64,000 nt of DNA from Haemophilus parainfluenzae (GCF_036288925.1 NZ_CP127167.1:682001-746000), one strand, 5' to 3'. Shown: positions 12,598 through 23,919, counted from the first letter of the stretch. Made by a program: numbers and translations. The notes: generated from the sequence alone by a model not told the origin.

Positions 12598-12623
12598 TAA
12601 AAGGGAGCGAAAGCTCCCTTTTT
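12598..12623 (+). terminator. Terminator between pgdx and the convergent small membrane gene
   Basis: AAAAGGGAGC-GAAA-GCTCCCTTTT, a stable GNRA-capped hairpin followed by T residues. Confidence 0.9.
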
Positions 12624-12650
12624 GTTGTTTGTGATTTTGTTTTTATATTC

Positions 12651-12968
12651 TTAAGCATTAAAGCCAATGTAGCAAACTGAAACTAAAACAATGTAAAAAA
12701 TGACCGCACTTAGTAGCAATAATTTTACGGCAAGTTTAGGTTTGTACTGATGTAATTTATAAAGTAAACGTGCAATCAAAACTAAAACAAAGGGATACAC
12801 CCAAAAGATAATCGAGAAAAGATCGATCTGAAAATCGCTCAGTGTAGGGTTTTTCACAAAAGCAGTGGAAAGCAGAGAGGCCATCGGCCACAGTAAAATG
12901 GGTAAACAAAATGCCGCAAGTCCCCAAGCGAAGCCACTAAATCCTGTCGGCATAGTTTGTTTTTTCAT
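12651..12968 (-). CDS. Small integral membrane protein of unknown function
   Basis: About 105 aa when started at the ATG at 12968, which has an AAGG ribosome site upstream. A longer frame to 13013 has no comparable site and would nearly abut glpG. The protein has three hydrophobic helices (about 12-36, 48-66 and 80-101) joined by short charged loops and a KKQT start, so it is an inner-membrane protein. I recognise no enzymatic motif. Pasteurellaceae carry a small family of this type (possibly the DUF5389 group, recalled with low certainty). It is divergent from glpG. An uptake sequence lies within its coding region (about 12700). Confidence 0.7.
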   Translation of the reverse strand: MKKQTMPTGFSGFAWGLAAFCLPILLWPMASLLSTAFVKNPTLSDFQIDLFSIIFWVYPFVLVLIARLLYKLHQYKPKLAVKLLLLSAVIFYIVLVSVCYIGFNA

Positions 12969-13013
12969 AATGAACCTTATATGATTGACAAAAAATAAAA
13001 AGGAATATAACAA

Positions 13014-13640
13014 ATGCCGTCTTTATTTGATAGTGAAACTGATGTGTCAGAAGAGAGAAAAGTATTGAAACGCACATTGAGCGCACAAAAAATCACGTTT
13101 ATTTTGACCGCACTTTGCGCAGTGATTTATCTCTTGCAGAATGTCGGGTTTGAAGAGCCAATGATGGATTTATTCCATTATCCTGCTTATTCTTGGGAAG
13201 ATCAGGAAATATGGCGTTATTTCACTCATGCTATCGTTCATTTGTCGGTACCCCATATTTTATTTAATCTTTCGTGGTTCTGGTTATTTGGTGGTGCGAT
13301 TGAACGCCGATTTGGTTCTTTCCATTTTTTATTATTGGTCTTAGTGTCTGCCGCAGTGAGTGGCGCTGCACAGAATTACTTTACCGGTCCCGCCTTTTTC
13401 GGATTATCTGGTGTCGTGTATGCGGTGTTAGGTTATGTGTTGGTGGTGGACAAATTGCACCCGCATAGCTTTGACTTACTGGAAGGTTTTTTTACAATGT
13501 TACTGGTAGGGCTTGTATTTGGCTTTATTAGTCCGCTTTTTGGTATTAATATAGGCAACGCAGCTCATATTTCAGGCTTTATCTTAGGATTGGTTTGGGG
13601 ATTTCTGCAGAGTAAAATTAATAGTAGAGCGTTTAGCTAA
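13014..13640 (+). CDS. glpG: Rhomboid intramembrane serine protease GlpG
   Basis: Six-helix inner-membrane protease cleaving transmembrane substrates. The catalytic serine is S132 in FFGLSGVVYAVLG and the catalytic histidine H185 in NAAHISG. The L1-loop WR motif is at W67-R68, and H76, H81 and N85 are the conserved helix-2 residues. It lacks the cytoplasmic domain of E. coli GlpG, as does the crystallised H. influenzae enzyme (192 aa). This one is 208 aa with a slightly longer N-terminus. It sits directly upstream of glpR (21 bp gap), the glpG-glpR pair found in enterobacteria. Confidence 0.95.
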   Translation: MPSLFDSETDVSEERKVLKRTLSAQKITFILTALCAVIYLLQNVGFEEPMMDLFHYPAYSWEDQEIWRYFTHAIVHLSVPHILFNLSWFWLFGGAIERRFGSFHFLLLVLVSAAVSGAAQNYFTGPAFFGLSGVVYAVLGYVLVVDKLHPHSFDLLEGFFTMLLVGLVFGFISPLFGINIGNAAHISGFILGLVWGFLQSKINSRAFS

Positions 13641-13661
13641 TTCAACTGTATAGACATTTAT

Positions 13662-14417
13662 ATGAAACAATCATTACGCCATCAGAAAATTGTTGAGCTT
13701 GTGACGCAAAAAGGCTATGCCAGCACAGAAGAGCTGGTTATCGAATTAGAAGTTAGTCCTCAGACAATTCGACGCGATCTGAATATTCTTGCGGAGCAAG
13801 ATTTAATTCGTCGTCATCATGGTGGTGCGGCACCTTCTTCTACCGCAGAAAATTCAGATTATATTGAGCGTAAACAATTTTTCCCTTCCCAAAAAAGTGC
13901 GATTGCCCGCAAAGTGGCGGAATGTATTCCAAATGGCGCCTCCTTATTTATTGATATTGGTACAACACCTGAAGCCGTGGCAAATGCCTTGTTAAATCAT
14001 GAGCGTTTACGCATTGTGACAAATAATCTCAATGCTGCTCATTTATTACGTCAAAATGAAACCTTTGATATTACGATGGCGGGAGGTTCTTTGCGTAAGG
14101 ATGGGGGAATTATTGGTGAGGCAACGGTTAATTTTATTTCGCAATTCCGTTTAGATTTCGGGATTCTGGGTATTAGTGCAATCGACCTTGATGGTTCATT
14201 ATTGGACTATGATTATCATGAAGTCCAAGTGAAACGTGCCATTATAGAAAGTTCTCGTCAAACGTTATTAGCGACCGATCATTCAAAATTTTCTCGACAA
14301 GCCATTGTGCGATTAGGGGAGCTCAAAGACGTGGATTATCTTTTTACTGATGATGTGCCAAAACAAATTGAGGATTATTTAGAAAATAGCAATACAAAGT
14401 TAGTGATTTGTAAATAG
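13662..14417 (+). CDS. glpR: DeoR-family repressor GlpR (glycerol-3-phosphate regulon)
   Basis: N-terminal DeoR helix-turn-helix (about 3-57) with the classic RRDLNILAEQDLIRRHHGGA signature. The C-terminal sugar-phosphate-binding domain has DIGTTPEAVANAL (about 95-110) and TDHSKFSRQAIVRL (about 205-218). In this family glycerol 3-phosphate is the inducer of the glp regulon. The assignment to GlpR rather than another DeoR member rests on family resemblance, the 251 aa length and the glpG neighbour. None of the glp enzyme genes is in this window. Confidence 0.9.
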   Translation: MKQSLRHQKIVELVTQKGYASTEELVIELEVSPQTIRRDLNILAEQDLIRRHHGGAAPSSTAENSDYIERKQFFPSQKSAIARKVAECIPNGASLFIDIGTTPEAVANALLNHERLRIVTNNLNAAHLLRQNETFDITMAGGSLRKDGGIIGEATVNFISQFRLDFGILGISAIDLDGSLLDYDYHEVQVKRAIIESSRQTLLATDHSKFSRQAIVRLGELKDVDYLFTDDVPKQIEDYLENSNTKLVICK

Positions 14418-14418
14418 T

Positions 14419-14517
14419 CTAAATAGGAAGTGCGGTCAAAAAAATAACCGCACTTTTTTGTAAGCATCCCTGCTTAGCCACTGCTGTTTCGACCAATTCA
14501 AAATTAACTCTATTCAT
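14419..14517 (-). pseudogene. Truncated 32-codon reading frame with good ribosome site, at the end of a CRP-type transcription unit
   Basis: On the minus strand an ATG at 14517 is preceded by AAGGATGTT. It opens a frame whose first 20 residues (MNRVNFELVETAVAKQGCLQ) look like the start of a real protein. It then runs straight into the uptake-sequence terminator of glpR and stops. I read it as the 5' stub of a deleted gene. I do not recognise the parent family. A functional short peptide or leader peptide cannot be excluded. Confidence 0.45.
14428..14459 (+). terminator. Paired uptake-sequence terminator after glpR
   Basis: AAGTGCGGT and ACCGCACTT in inverted orientation followed by TTTTT. 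Confidence 0.85.
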
Positions 14518-14720
14518 GTCAACATCCTTATTGATATAAGATAAAGCTAATTTTGCTGCATATTAAATTGTTAAATTTTAGAGATAAAAACGGACGGCAA
14601 ATCATTTGACTGCCAATTTTTATTTAGGACTACGGGGAAGGTTTGCTTGAAGCGTCAAGAAAGACAAGAGCTTGATAGATCAAGTAGAGCACATCGAGAT
14701 CCCTCTCTAAATGTAATTTA

Positions 14721-14726
14721 TTTATA
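14721..14726 (-). promoter_or_regulatory. -10 box of a CRP-dependent promoter (minus strand)
   Basis: TATAAA on the minus strand. The predicted start near 14714 lies about 60.5 bp from the centre of the CRP site, matching class I spacing. Confidence 0.5.
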
Positions 14727-14766
14727 CTGCTATTTTTAAAAAAAGGGAATATTAAAATTACAAATA

Positions 14767-14782
14767 TGTGATCGAGATCACA
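14767..14782 (-). promoter_or_regulatory. Perfect CRP-binding site in the glpR-trmL gap
   Basis: TGTGA-TCGAGA-TCACA, both half-sites perfect. The nearest promoter-like sequence downstream is on the minus strand, towards the truncated frame at 14517. Confidence 0.75.
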
Positions 14783-14847
14783 ATTTAAATGCAAAAAGAA
14801 AGCCACTTATTTTGGTTTAGAAAATAAGCGACTATTTTACTGATTTT

Positions 14848-15333
<486 letters not shown>

Positions 15334-15918
15334 CTAATCTTTTTGATACAGGCGATAACTCACCATACCTGTGGTTTTTTCTTTTAGTAATTGCCAATTA
15401 TCAGGCACGCTAAGCGGTTTGTCTTTTTCTGTTTCAATATAAATCAATGCATGAGGTAACAGCCAATTCTTTTCCTCTAAGAGAGCTATTGCTTGTTCAG
15501 CTAAACCAAAATGGAAAGGCGGATCTAAAAATACCACATCAAAGTGCGGTTGATTTTGCGCTTGTTTTAAAAATTCTAAGCTATTTTGATTGATCACTTG
15601 AGCTTGTTCAGTTGTTGTTTTTAGCGTTTGCAAATTTTTCTTTAATTGATTCGCGACGGTTTTATCTAACTCTAAAAACGTTACCTGTTTCGCTTGACGA
15701 GAAAGAGCCTCAAAACCAAGTGAGCCACTACCCGCAAAGCAATCAAGACAATGGCTATCCACAATGTAAGGTATCAACCAGTTGAATAAGGTTTCTTTTA
15801 CGCGATCGCCTGTTGGACGCAAACCTTCCGCATTTAAAACCGGTAATTTTCGCCCTCGCCAAAGACCTGCGATGATTCGAACTTCGCCTTTGGCATTTTG
15901 AACTTGCATTTTTTTCAT
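15334..15918 (-). CDS. rsmD: 16S rRNA (guanine-966-N2)-methyltransferase RsmD
   Basis: Methylates G966 of 16S rRNA with S-adenosylmethionine. Motif I is LDCFAGSGSLGFEA (58-71) and the catalytic motif IV is LDPPF (131-135). RIIAGLWRGRKLPV near the N-terminus is the conserved RNA-contact stretch. The length of 194 aa is normal. It is divergent from ftsY, the arrangement also seen in E. coli. A second in-frame ATG three codons in is an alternative start. Confidence 0.94.
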   Translation of the reverse strand: MKKMQVQNAKGEVRIIAGLWRGRKLPVLNAEGLRPTGDRVKETLFNWLIPYIVDSHCLDCFAGSGSLGFEALSRQAKQVTFLELDKTVANQLKKNLQTLKTTTEQAQVINQNSLEFLKQAQNQPHFDVVFLDPPFHFGLAEQAIALLEEKNWLLPHALIYIETEKDKPLSVPDNWQLLKEKTTGMVSYRLYQKD

Positions 15919-15966
15919 AAAGAAACAGATTTGTAGTGAAAATTGTGCTTAGTTTAGACGATTTTT

Positions 15967-15975
15967 TGTTAGAAT
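15967..15975 (+). promoter_or_regulatory. Candidate ftsY operon promoter (extended -10)
   Basis: TG-T-TAGAAT about 42 bp before the ftsY ATG, with no clear -35 box. Confidence 0.45.
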
Positions 15976-16016
15976 AGGCAGTATTTTTTACAGATTTGTG
16001 TTTAAGAGAAGAATTT

Positions 16017-17474
16017 ATGTCAGAAGAAAAGAAAAAAGGTGGATTTTGGGCCTCTCTTTTTGGTCGCAATAAAAAGCAAGAAGAACAAAAAATTGAGCCA
16101 ATTATTGAAGAGCCATCTGTCGAACCTGCCGATGTTTCACCTGAGGAAGAAATTGTTCACGCTGAAGAGGACGTTCAATTAGAACAAGTTGAACAGGACG
16201 AATTACAGGAATTAGCTGAACAACTGCAACAAGAGAAAGCAGAAGAGGTGGCAGTTGAGTATCTTGAACCTGTCGTAGAAGAAGTGATTTCACCTGAAAG
16301 TGCGGTCAATGTTGAACCTGTTTTAGATACACCGGTGATTGAAACAATTGACGAAGAAACGGTAAAAACAGAAGAAATTTCAACCGCATTTCCTACAGAA
16401 GAACCAACAGAAAGCATTATTGAACCAGATAATGTCGTTGAAGCTCTTCCTGTGGTTGAAGCGGAGATTGAGCCTGAAATTGTTGAAGATGTTAAAGACG
16501 AATTACGTTCAGATATCAATACCGAAACGCAAGAAAAACCAAGTGAGGGCGGTTTTTTCAGCCGTTTAGTCAAAGGCTTACTCAAAACCAAACAAAATAT
16601 TGGCGCGGGTTTCCGATCTTTCTTTTTAGGAAAAAAAATTGATGATGATTTGTTTGATGAGTTGGAAGAGCAGCTTTTGATTGCCGATATTGGCGTGCCA
16701 ACCACTAATAAAATCATTAAGAATTTAACCGAGCACGCCAGTCGCAAACAATTACAAGATGCAGAATTACTTTACCAACAACTTAAAGTTGAAATGGCGG
16801 AGATATTAAAGCCTGTCGCGCAGCCGCTAGTTATTGATACGACTAAAAAACCGTATGTTATTTTAATGGTTGGTGTGAATGGTGTAGGTAAAACAACCAC
16901 AATTGGTAAGTTAGCTCGCAAATTCCAAAATGAAGGTAAATCAGTCATGTTAGCAGCAGGGGATACTTTCCGTGCGGCAGCAGTAGAACAACTTCAAGTA
17001 TGGGGTGAGCGTAACAATATTCCGGTGGTGGCACAAAGTACGGGCTCAGATTCTGCGTCGGTGATTTTTGATGCGATGCAATCTGCCGCAGCACGTAACA
17101 TTGATGTTTTAATTGCGGATACGGCAGGCCGTTTACAAAATAAAAATAATCTCATGGATGAATTGAAGAAAATTGTTCGCGTCATGAGAAAATATGATGA
17201 AACCGCACCGCACGAAATTATGCTTACTCTTGATGCGGGCACAGGACAAAATGCCATTAGCCAAGCGAAATTATTTAATGAAGCTGTGGGTTTAACAGGG
17301 ATCTCTCTAACTAAATTAGATGGCACGGCAAAAGGTGGGGTAATTTTCGCCATTGCGGATCAGTTTAATTTACCAATTCGTTATATTGGTGTGGGTGAAA
17401 AAATTGAAGATTTACGCGAATTTAATGCAGAAGAATTTATTGAAGCATTGTTTGTTCACGAAAATGAAGAATAA
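16017..17474 (+). CDS. ftsY: Signal recognition particle receptor FtsY
   Basis: GTPase that docks the SRP-ribosome complex at SecYEG in the inner membrane. The chosen ATG gives MSEEKKKGGFWASLFGRN, a membrane-binding start behind an AAGAGAAG ribosome site; an upstream ATG at 15996 lacks one. Residues 20-165 form a very acidic, low-complexity A domain. The NG domain follows, with P-loop GVNGVGKTT (286-294), DTFRAAAVEQL, DTAGR (368-372) and TKLDGTAKGG (from 432). The length is 485 aa. It begins the ftsY-ftsE-ftsX operon. Confidence 0.96.
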   Translation: MSEEKKKGGFWASLFGRNKKQEEQKIEPIIEEPSVEPADVSPEEEIVHAEEDVQLEQVEQDELQELAEQLQQEKAEEVAVEYLEPVVEEVISPESAVNVEPVLDTPVIETIDEETVKTEEISTAFPTEEPTESIIEPDNVVEALPVVEAEIEPEIVEDVKDELRSDINTETQEKPSEGGFFSRLVKGLLKTKQNIGAGFRSFFLGKKIDDDLFDELEEQLLIADIGVPTTNKIIKNLTEHASRKQLQDAELLYQQLKVEMAEILKPVAQPLVIDTTKKPYVILMVGVNGVGKTTTIGKLARKFQNEGKSVMLAAGDTFRAAAVEQLQVWGERNNIPVVAQSTGSDSASVIFDAMQSAAARNIDVLIADTAGRLQNKNNLMDELKKIVRVMRKYDETAPHEIMLTLDAGTGQNAISQAKLFNEAVGLTGISLTKLDGTAKGGVIFAIADQFNLPIRYIGVGEKIEDLREFNAEEFIEALFVHENEE

Positions 17475-17488
17475 AAAGGAATGATAAA

Positions 17489-18145
17489 GTGATTCGATTT
17501 GCAAATGTCTCTAAAGCTTATCACGGAGCGACTCAGCCGGCCTTGCAGGGCTTGAATTTTCATCTTCCTGTCGGAAGCATGACTTATCTTGTTGGGCATT
17601 CTGGCGCAGGTAAAAGTACCTTGCTTAAATTAATTATGGGAATGGAAAAGGCGAATGCCGGTAATATTTGGTTTAATGGTCATGATATTACGCGTTTGTC
17701 TAAATATGAAATCCCCTTTTTGCGCCGTCAAATTGGAATGGTTCACCAAGATTATCGTTTGTTAACAGATCGTAGTGTGGTAGAGAATGTGGCATTGCCA
17801 TTGATCATTGCAGGAATGAACCCAAAAGAAGCGCATACACGAGCATTGGTTGCGCTAGATCGTGTGGGCTTACGTAATAAAGCGAATTATATGCCGTCAC
17901 AAATCTCAGGTGGTGAGCAACAACGTGTAGATATTGCGCGTGCAATTGTACATAAACCACAACTTTTATTAGCGGATGAGCCGACAGGCAACTTAGATGA
18001 TGAACTTTCCTTAGGGATTTTTAATCTTTTTGAAGAGTTTAATCGTTTAGGCATGACAGTCTTGATTGCGACACACGATATCAATTTAATTCAACAAAAA
18101 CCAAAACCATGTCTTGTACTTGAACAAGGCTATTTACGCTATTAA
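17489..18145 (+). CDS. ftsE: Cell division ABC transporter ATP-binding protein FtsE
   Basis: ATPase of the FtsEX complex that controls septal amidases through periplasmic activators. It has Walker A GHSGAGKST (about 36-44), Q-loop MVHQDYRLL, signature SGGEQQR, Walker B LLLADEPTGNLD and H-loop ATHD (near 194). At 218 aa it is a lone nucleotide-binding domain. It lies 14 nt after ftsY and 9 nt before ftsX. NlpD, an amidase activator that works in the same process, is encoded at 59.1 kb. Confidence 0.96.
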   Translation: MIRFANVSKAYHGATQPALQGLNFHLPVGSMTYLVGHSGAGKSTLLKLIMGMEKANAGNIWFNGHDITRLSKYEIPFLRRQIGMVHQDYRLLTDRSVVENVALPLIIAGMNPKEAHTRALVALDRVGLRNKANYMPSQISGGEQQRVDIARAIVHKPQLLLADEPTGNLDDELSLGIFNLFEEFNRLGMTVLIATHDINLIQQKPKPCLVLEQGYLRY

Positions 18146-18154
18146 GGATAAAAA

Positions 18155-19087
18155 ATGACAAGACGTATTGATGCTTCTTTTGGCGTGCAAACTGCCTATA
18201 CTTTGCGTTCGGTTTGGGGCGATTTGGTAAAACGTAAATTTGGTACATTGCTAACAATTTTAGTCATTGCCGTGTCTTTAACGATCCCAACGGTGAGCTA
18301 TTTGTTATGGAAAAATTTACATTTAGCGACGACTCAATTTTATCCGGAAAGTGAACTCACAATCTACTTACATAAAAATTTAAGTGAAGAAGATGCTAAC
18401 TTAGTGGTGGAAAAAATCCGTCAACAAGAAGGCGTGGAATCTTTAAATTATGTTTCTCGCCAAGAAAGCTTAAAAGAATTTAAAAGTTGGTCTGGTTTTG
18501 GTGAAGAATTAGAGATTTTAGATGATAATCCATTACCGGCAGTCGTGATGGTGAAGCCGTCTAAAGACTTTAATGCATCTGAAAAACGAGCAGAATTACG
18601 TACCAATTTAAATAAAATTAAAGGTGTACAAGAAGTTCGTTTAGATAACGAGTGGATGGAAAAATTGACTGCACTTTCGTGGTTATTTGCGCATGTGGCA
18701 ATTTTCTGCACGGTTTTGATGACTATTGCGGTATTCCTTGTTATCGGAAATAGTATTCGCTCGGATGTATATAGTAGCCGAGCAAGCATTGATGTGATGA
18801 AACTATTAGGTGCTACAGATCAATTCATTCTTCGGCCTTATCTTTATACTGGTATGATTTATGCGGTGTTAGGTGGATTTGTCGCAGCCGTATTTAGTAG
18901 TCTTATTGTGGGTTACTTTACTTCAGCCGTGAAGTATGTGACAGATATCTTTGCGGTGACATTTGAGCTCAATGGATTAGGCGTTGGTGAGCTAATCTTC
19001 TTATTAGTAAGCTGCTTGATTATGGGGTATGTTGGTGCATGGATTGCAGCAACAAGACATATTGCAATGTTAGATAACAAACTATAG
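18155..19087 (+). CDS. ftsX: Cell division ABC transporter permease FtsX
   Basis: Four-helix inner-membrane partner of FtsE. TM1 is at about 25-47. A large periplasmic domain follows (about 50-170), and three more helices with the FtsX/MacB fold lie at about 175-200, 225-250 and 275-295. The motif DVMKLLGATDQFILRPYLYTG (about 212-232) is typical of FtsX. The length of 310 aa is normal. It is the last gene of the operon; a paired uptake-sequence terminator follows, so rpoH, the neighbour in E. coli, is not here. Confidence 0.95.
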   Translation: MTRRIDASFGVQTAYTLRSVWGDLVKRKFGTLLTILVIAVSLTIPTVSYLLWKNLHLATTQFYPESELTIYLHKNLSEEDANLVVEKIRQQEGVESLNYVSRQESLKEFKSWSGFGEELEILDDNPLPAVVMVKPSKDFNASEKRAELRTNLNKIKGVQEVRLDNEWMEKLTALSWLFAHVAIFCTVLMTIAVFLVIGNSIRSDVYSSRASIDVMKLLGATDQFILRPYLYTGMIYAVLGGFVAAVFSSLIVGYFTSAVKYVTDIFAVTFELNGLGVGELIFLLVSCLIMGYVGAWIAATRHIAMLDNKL

Positions 19088-19101
19088 ATTTCATTTATAT
19101 T

Positions 19102-19167
19102 AAAGTGCGGTCATTTTTTGTCGTATTTTCAGCTGAAAAACATTCGGGAAAATGACCGCACTTTTTT
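19102..19167 (+). terminator. Paired uptake-sequence terminator after ftsX
   Basis: AAAGTGCGGTCATTTT (19102-19117) and AAAATGACCGCACTTT (19149-19164) form a 16-bp perfect stem with a long loop and a T run. Confidence 0.85.
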
Positions 19168-19195
19168 GTATGTGGGAATTAATTGAACAAAAAGC

Positions 19196-19224
19196 TTGCA
19201 TAATTAGGTGTTTTTGTGTAATAT
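19196..19224 (+). promoter_or_regulatory. S10 operon promoter
   Basis: TTGCAT (19196-19201), 17 bp, TAATAT (19219-19224), directly upstream of the structured rpsJ leader. Confidence 0.75.
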
Positions 19225-19230
19225 CCATGG

Positions 19231-19730
<500 letters not shown>

Positions 19731-19746
19731 TTAAGAGGTTATTACA

Positions 19747-20373
19747 ATGATTGGTTTAGTCGGTCGTAAAGTTGGTATGACCCGTATCTTCAATGAAGAC
19801 GGTGTTTCTGTACCAGTTACCGTTATCGAAATCGAAGCCAACCGCGTAACTCAAGTTAAAACTCTTGAAAACGATGGCTATACTGCAGTTCAAGTTACAA
19901 CTGGTTCTAAAAAAGCGAATCGTGTAACTAAACCTGAAGCAGGTCATTTCGTGAAAGCAGGTGTTGAAGCTGGTCGCGGTTTATGGGAATTTCGTACTGA
20001 AGGTGAAGAATTCACTTTAGGTCAAGAAATCAATGTTGACATCTTTGCAGATGTTAAAAAAGTAGATGTTACTGGTACTTCTAAAGGTAAAGGTTTCCAA
20101 GGTGGTGTTAAACGTTGGAACTTCCGTACTCAAGATGCTACACACGGTAACTCTTTATCACATCGTGTACTTGGTTCTATTGGTCAAAACCAAACTCCAG
20201 GTCGTGTGTTTAAAGGTAAAAAAATGGCAGGACATTTAGGTGCTGAGCGTGTAACCGTTCAATCACTTGAAGTTGTTCGTGTAGATGCTGAGCGTAAATT
20301 GCTATTAGTAAAAGGTTCTGTACCTGGTGCTATCAATGGCGATGTTATCGTTAAGCCGGCAGTTAAAGCATAA
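19747..20373 (+). CDS. rplC: 50S ribosomal protein L3
   Basis: Large-subunit assembly protein near the peptidyl-transferase centre. [15 protein letters not shown] is the canonical start. The extended loop [19 protein letters not shown] reaches into the catalytic region and contains the glutamine in [12 protein letters not shown] that is N5-methylated in E. coli. The length is 208 aa. It lies 16 nt after rpsJ. Confidence 0.98.
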   Translation: MIGLVGRKVGMTRIFNEDGVSVPVTVIEIEANRVTQVKTLENDGYTAVQVTTGSKKANRVTKPEAGHFVKAGVEAGRGLWEFRTEGEEFTLGQEINVDIFADVKKVDVTGTSKGKGFQGGVKRWNFRTQDATHGNSLSHRVLGSIGQNQTPGRVFKGKKMAGHLGAERVTVQSLEVVRVDAERKLLLVKGSVPGAINGDVIVKPAVKA

Positions 20374-20388
20374 GTCTAGGAGATAGAG

Positions 20389-20991
20389 ATGGAATTACAA
20401 GTTGTAGGTGCAAACGCACTAACTGTTTCTGAAACTACCTTCGGACGTGAGTTTAACGAAGCTTTGATCCACCAAGTTGTTGTTGCTTATGCAGCAGGTG
20501 CTCGTCAAGGTACTCGTGCGCAAAAAACTCGTGCTGAAGTGTCTGGTTCAGGTAAAAAACCTTGGCGTCAAAAAGGTACAGGTCGTGCTCGTTCTGGTGA
20601 TATCAAATCACCAATCTGGCGTTCTGGTGGTACAACCTTCGCGGCTAAACCACAAGATCACAGCCAAAAAGTGAACAAGAAAATGTACCGTGGTGCTATC
20701 AAAAGCATTCTTTCTGAATTAGTTCGTCAAGACCGTTTGGTTGTTGTTGAAAAATTCGAATTAGATGCACCAAAAACTAAAGTTTTAGTACAAAAATTAA
20801 AAGATTTAGCAGTTGAAGATGCGTTAATTATCACAGCAAGTTTAGATGAAAATCTATTCTTAGCGGCACGTAACTTATATAAAGTTGATGTACGTGATGT
20901 TCAAGGTATCGATCCAGTTAGCTTAATCGCTTTCGATAAAGTGATTGTTACTGTTGACGCTGTGAAACAAATTGAGGAGATCCTAGCATGA
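20389..20991 (+). CDS. rplD: 50S ribosomal protein L4
   Basis: Exit-tunnel protein and autogenous repressor of this operon through the leader at 19231-19418. The extended tunnel loop (about 42-100: [20 protein letters not shown] onward) and the globular C-terminal domain are intact. At 200 aa it is one residue off the E. coli length. It overlaps rplW by 4 nt. Confidence 0.98.
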   Translation: MELQVVGANALTVSETTFGREFNEALIHQVVVAYAAGARQGTRAQKTRAEVSGSGKKPWRQKGTGRARSGDIKSPIWRSGGTTFAAKPQDHSQKVNKKMYRGAIKSILSELVRQDRLVVVEKFELDAPKTKVLVQKLKDLAVEDALIITASLDENLFLAARNLYKVDVRDVQGIDPVSLIAFDKVIVTVDAVKQIEEILA

Positions 20992-21287
20992 GTCAAGAAC
21001 GTTTGCTAAGCGTGCTACGTGCACCGCACATCTCTGAAAAAGCAACTAACAATGCTGAAAAATCTAACACTGTTGTACTTAAAGTTGCTTTAGATGCGAA
21101 CAAAGCTGAAATTGCTGCTGCTGTTGCTCAATTATTTGAAGTAAAAGTTGATTCAGTTCGTACTGTGGTTGTTAAAGGTAAAACTAAACGCCGTGGTAAC
21201 AAAATGGGTCGTCGCAGCGACTGGAAAAAAGCTTATGTAACTTTAGCCGAAGGCCAAAACTTGGACTTCGTGGACAGTGCAGAGTAA
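20988..21287 (+). CDS. rplW: 50S ribosomal protein L23
   Basis: Tunnel-exit protein that docks SRP and trigger factor. [20 protein letters not shown] is the canonical N-terminus; the loop [22 protein letters not shown] enters the tunnel. The length is 99 aa. It starts inside the rplD stop region (ATGA-type overlap), coupling translation. Confidence 0.98.
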   Translation: MSQERLLSVLRAPHISEKATNNAEKSNTVVLKVALDANKAEIAAAVAQLFEVKVDSVRTVVVKGKTKRRGNKMGRRSDWKKAYVTLAEGQNLDFVDSAE

Positions 21288-21304
21288 TCGGAGGAAATTA
21301 GAGA

Positions 21305-22126
21305 ATGGCTATCGTTAAATGTAAGCCGACCTCCGCTGGTCGTCGTCACGTTGTTAAAATCGTGAACCCTGAATTACACAAGGGTAAACCTTACGCGCCT
21401 CTTCTAGATACTAAATCTAAAACTGGTGGTCGTAACAATTATGGTCGTATTACCACTCGCCACATCGGTGGTGGTCATAAACAACATTACCGTTTAATCG
21501 ATTTCAAACGTAACAAGTTAGATATCCCAGCGGTTGTTGAACGTTTAGAATATGATCCAAACCGTTCAGCTAACATTGCTTTAGTGCTTTATAAAGATGG
21601 TGAACGCCGTTATATCTTAGCACCTAAAGGTTTGTCAGTTGGCGATCAAATCCAATCTGGCGTTAACTCACCTATTAAAGTGGGTAACTCATTACCAATG
21701 CGTAATATCCCAGTTGGTTCAACAGTACATAACGTTGAATTAAAACCAGGTAAAGGCGGTCAAATCGCTCGTTCTGCTGGTGCTTATGTACAAATCATCG
21801 CTCGTGAAGGCAACTACGTAACCTTACGTTTACGTTCAGGCGAAATGCGTAAAGTATTAGCTGAATGTGTTGCTACAATCGGTGAAGTTGGTAACTCAGA
21901 ACATATGCTTCGCGTATTGGGTAAAGCTGGTGCTAACCGCTGGAGAGGTATTCGCCCTACAGTTCGTGGTACAGCAATGAACCCAGTAGATCACCCACAC
22001 GGTGGTGGTGAAGGTCGTAACTTTGGTAAACACCCAGTAACTCCTTGGGGCGTTCAAACTAAAGGTAAGAAAACTCGTCACAACAAACGTACTGATAAAT
22101 TCATCGTACGTCGTCGTGGCAAATAA
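21305..22126 (+). CDS. rplB: 50S ribosomal protein L2
   Basis: Largest ribosomal protein of the operon, needed for subunit joining and peptidyl transfer. The conserved [15 protein letters not shown] motif (about 224-238), with the catalytically important histidine, is intact. The length of 273 aa is normal. Confidence 0.98.
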   Translation: MAIVKCKPTSAGRRHVVKIVNPELHKGKPYAPLLDTKSKTGGRNNYGRITTRHIGGGHKQHYRLIDFKRNKLDIPAVVERLEYDPNRSANIALVLYKDGERRYILAPKGLSVGDQIQSGVNSPIKVGNSLPMRNIPVGSTVHNVELKPGKGGQIARSAGAYVQIIAREGNYVTLRLRSGEMRKVLAECVATIGEVGNSEHMLRVLGKAGANRWRGIRPTVRGTAMNPVDHPHGGGEGRNFGKHPVTPWGVQTKGKKTRHNKRTDKFIVRRRGK

Positions 22127-22147
22127 TTTAAATTAATAAGAGGATAA

Positions 22148-22426
<279 letters not shown>

Positions 22427-22437
22427 GAGGTAAATAG

Positions 22438-22770
<333 letters not shown>

Positions 22771-22787
22771 TAAGTAGAGGAATAGCA

Positions 22788-23495
22788 ATGGGTCAAAAAG
22801 TAAATCCAAATGGTATTCGCCTAGGTATTGTAAAACCTTGGAACTCTACTTGGTTCGCGAATACACAAGATTTCGCCGACAATCTTGACGGTGACTTCAA
22901 AGTACGCAAATTCTTAACTAAAGAATTAGCAAACGCTTCGGTTTCACGTATTACTATTGAGCGTCCAGCGAAAAGTATTCGTGTAACAATTCACACAGCT
23001 CGCCCTGGTATCGTTATCGGTAAAAAAGGTGAAGATGTTGAAAAATTACGTAACGCAGTATCTCAAATCGCTGGCGTTCCGGCTCAAATCAACATTGCTG
23101 AAGTGAAAAAACCGGAATTAGATGCAAAATTAGTTGCAGACAGCATCGCTTCTCAATTAGAACGTCGTGTAATGTTCCGTCGTGCTATGAAACGTGCGGT
23201 ACAAAGCGCAATGCGTTTAGGTGCCAAAGGTATCAAAGTTGAAGTTAGCGGGCGTTTAGGTGGTGCAGAAATCGCACGTTCTGAATGGTATCGTGAAGGT
23301 CGTGTACCTCTACATACTCTTCGTGCGGACATCGATTATAACACTGCAGAAGCTCATACTACATACGGCGTAATCGGCGTTAAAGTATGGATCTTCAAAG
23401 GTGAAATTTTGGGTGGAATGGCTGCAGTTGCGCAATCAGAACAACAACCTGCCGACAAGCCTAAAAAGGCTCCGCGTGGCAAAGGTCGTAAGTAA
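22788..23495 (+). CDS. rpsC: 30S ribosomal protein S3
   Basis: mRNA entry-channel protein with an N-terminal KH domain ([15 protein letters not shown], about 73-88) and C-terminal domain ending in a lysine-rich tail. [14 protein letters not shown] is the canonical start. The length is 235 aa. Confidence 0.98.
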   Translation: MGQKVNPNGIRLGIVKPWNSTWFANTQDFADNLDGDFKVRKFLTKELANASVSRITIERPAKSIRVTIHTARPGIVIGKKGEDVEKLRNAVSQIAGVPAQINIAEVKKPELDAKLVADSIASQLERRVMFRRAMKRAVQSAMRLGAKGIKVEVSGRLGGAEIARSEWYREGRVPLHTLRADIDYNTAEAHTTYGVIGVKVWIFKGEILGGMAAVAQSEQQPADKPKKAPRGKGRK

Positions 23496-23508
23496 GGAGA
23501 AACGCTAA

Positions 23509-23918
<410 letters not shown>

Positions 23919-23919
<1 letters not shown>

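Larger units (their letters stand above)
14518..14847. other. Gene-poor region between glpR and trmL
   Basis: About 330 bp without a normal coding frame. On the minus strand it holds a CRP site (14767-14782), a -10 box (14721-14726) and a 200-nt segment with short inverted repeats: CTTGA-AGCG-TCAAG (14646-14659), CTTGAT-AG-ATCAAG (14671-14684) and a GGCA/TGCC element near 14595-14613. It leads into the stub at 14517. It may be the 5' untranslated leader of a lost gene, or a small regulatory RNA. Confidence 0.5.

Noticed and set aside
14646..14684. CTTGA/TCAAG hairpins as an FNR site or CRISPR-like repeat
   Set aside because: FNR needs TTGAT-4-ATCAA, whereas the spacer here is 2 bp; only two dissimilar repeats exist, so there is no array.
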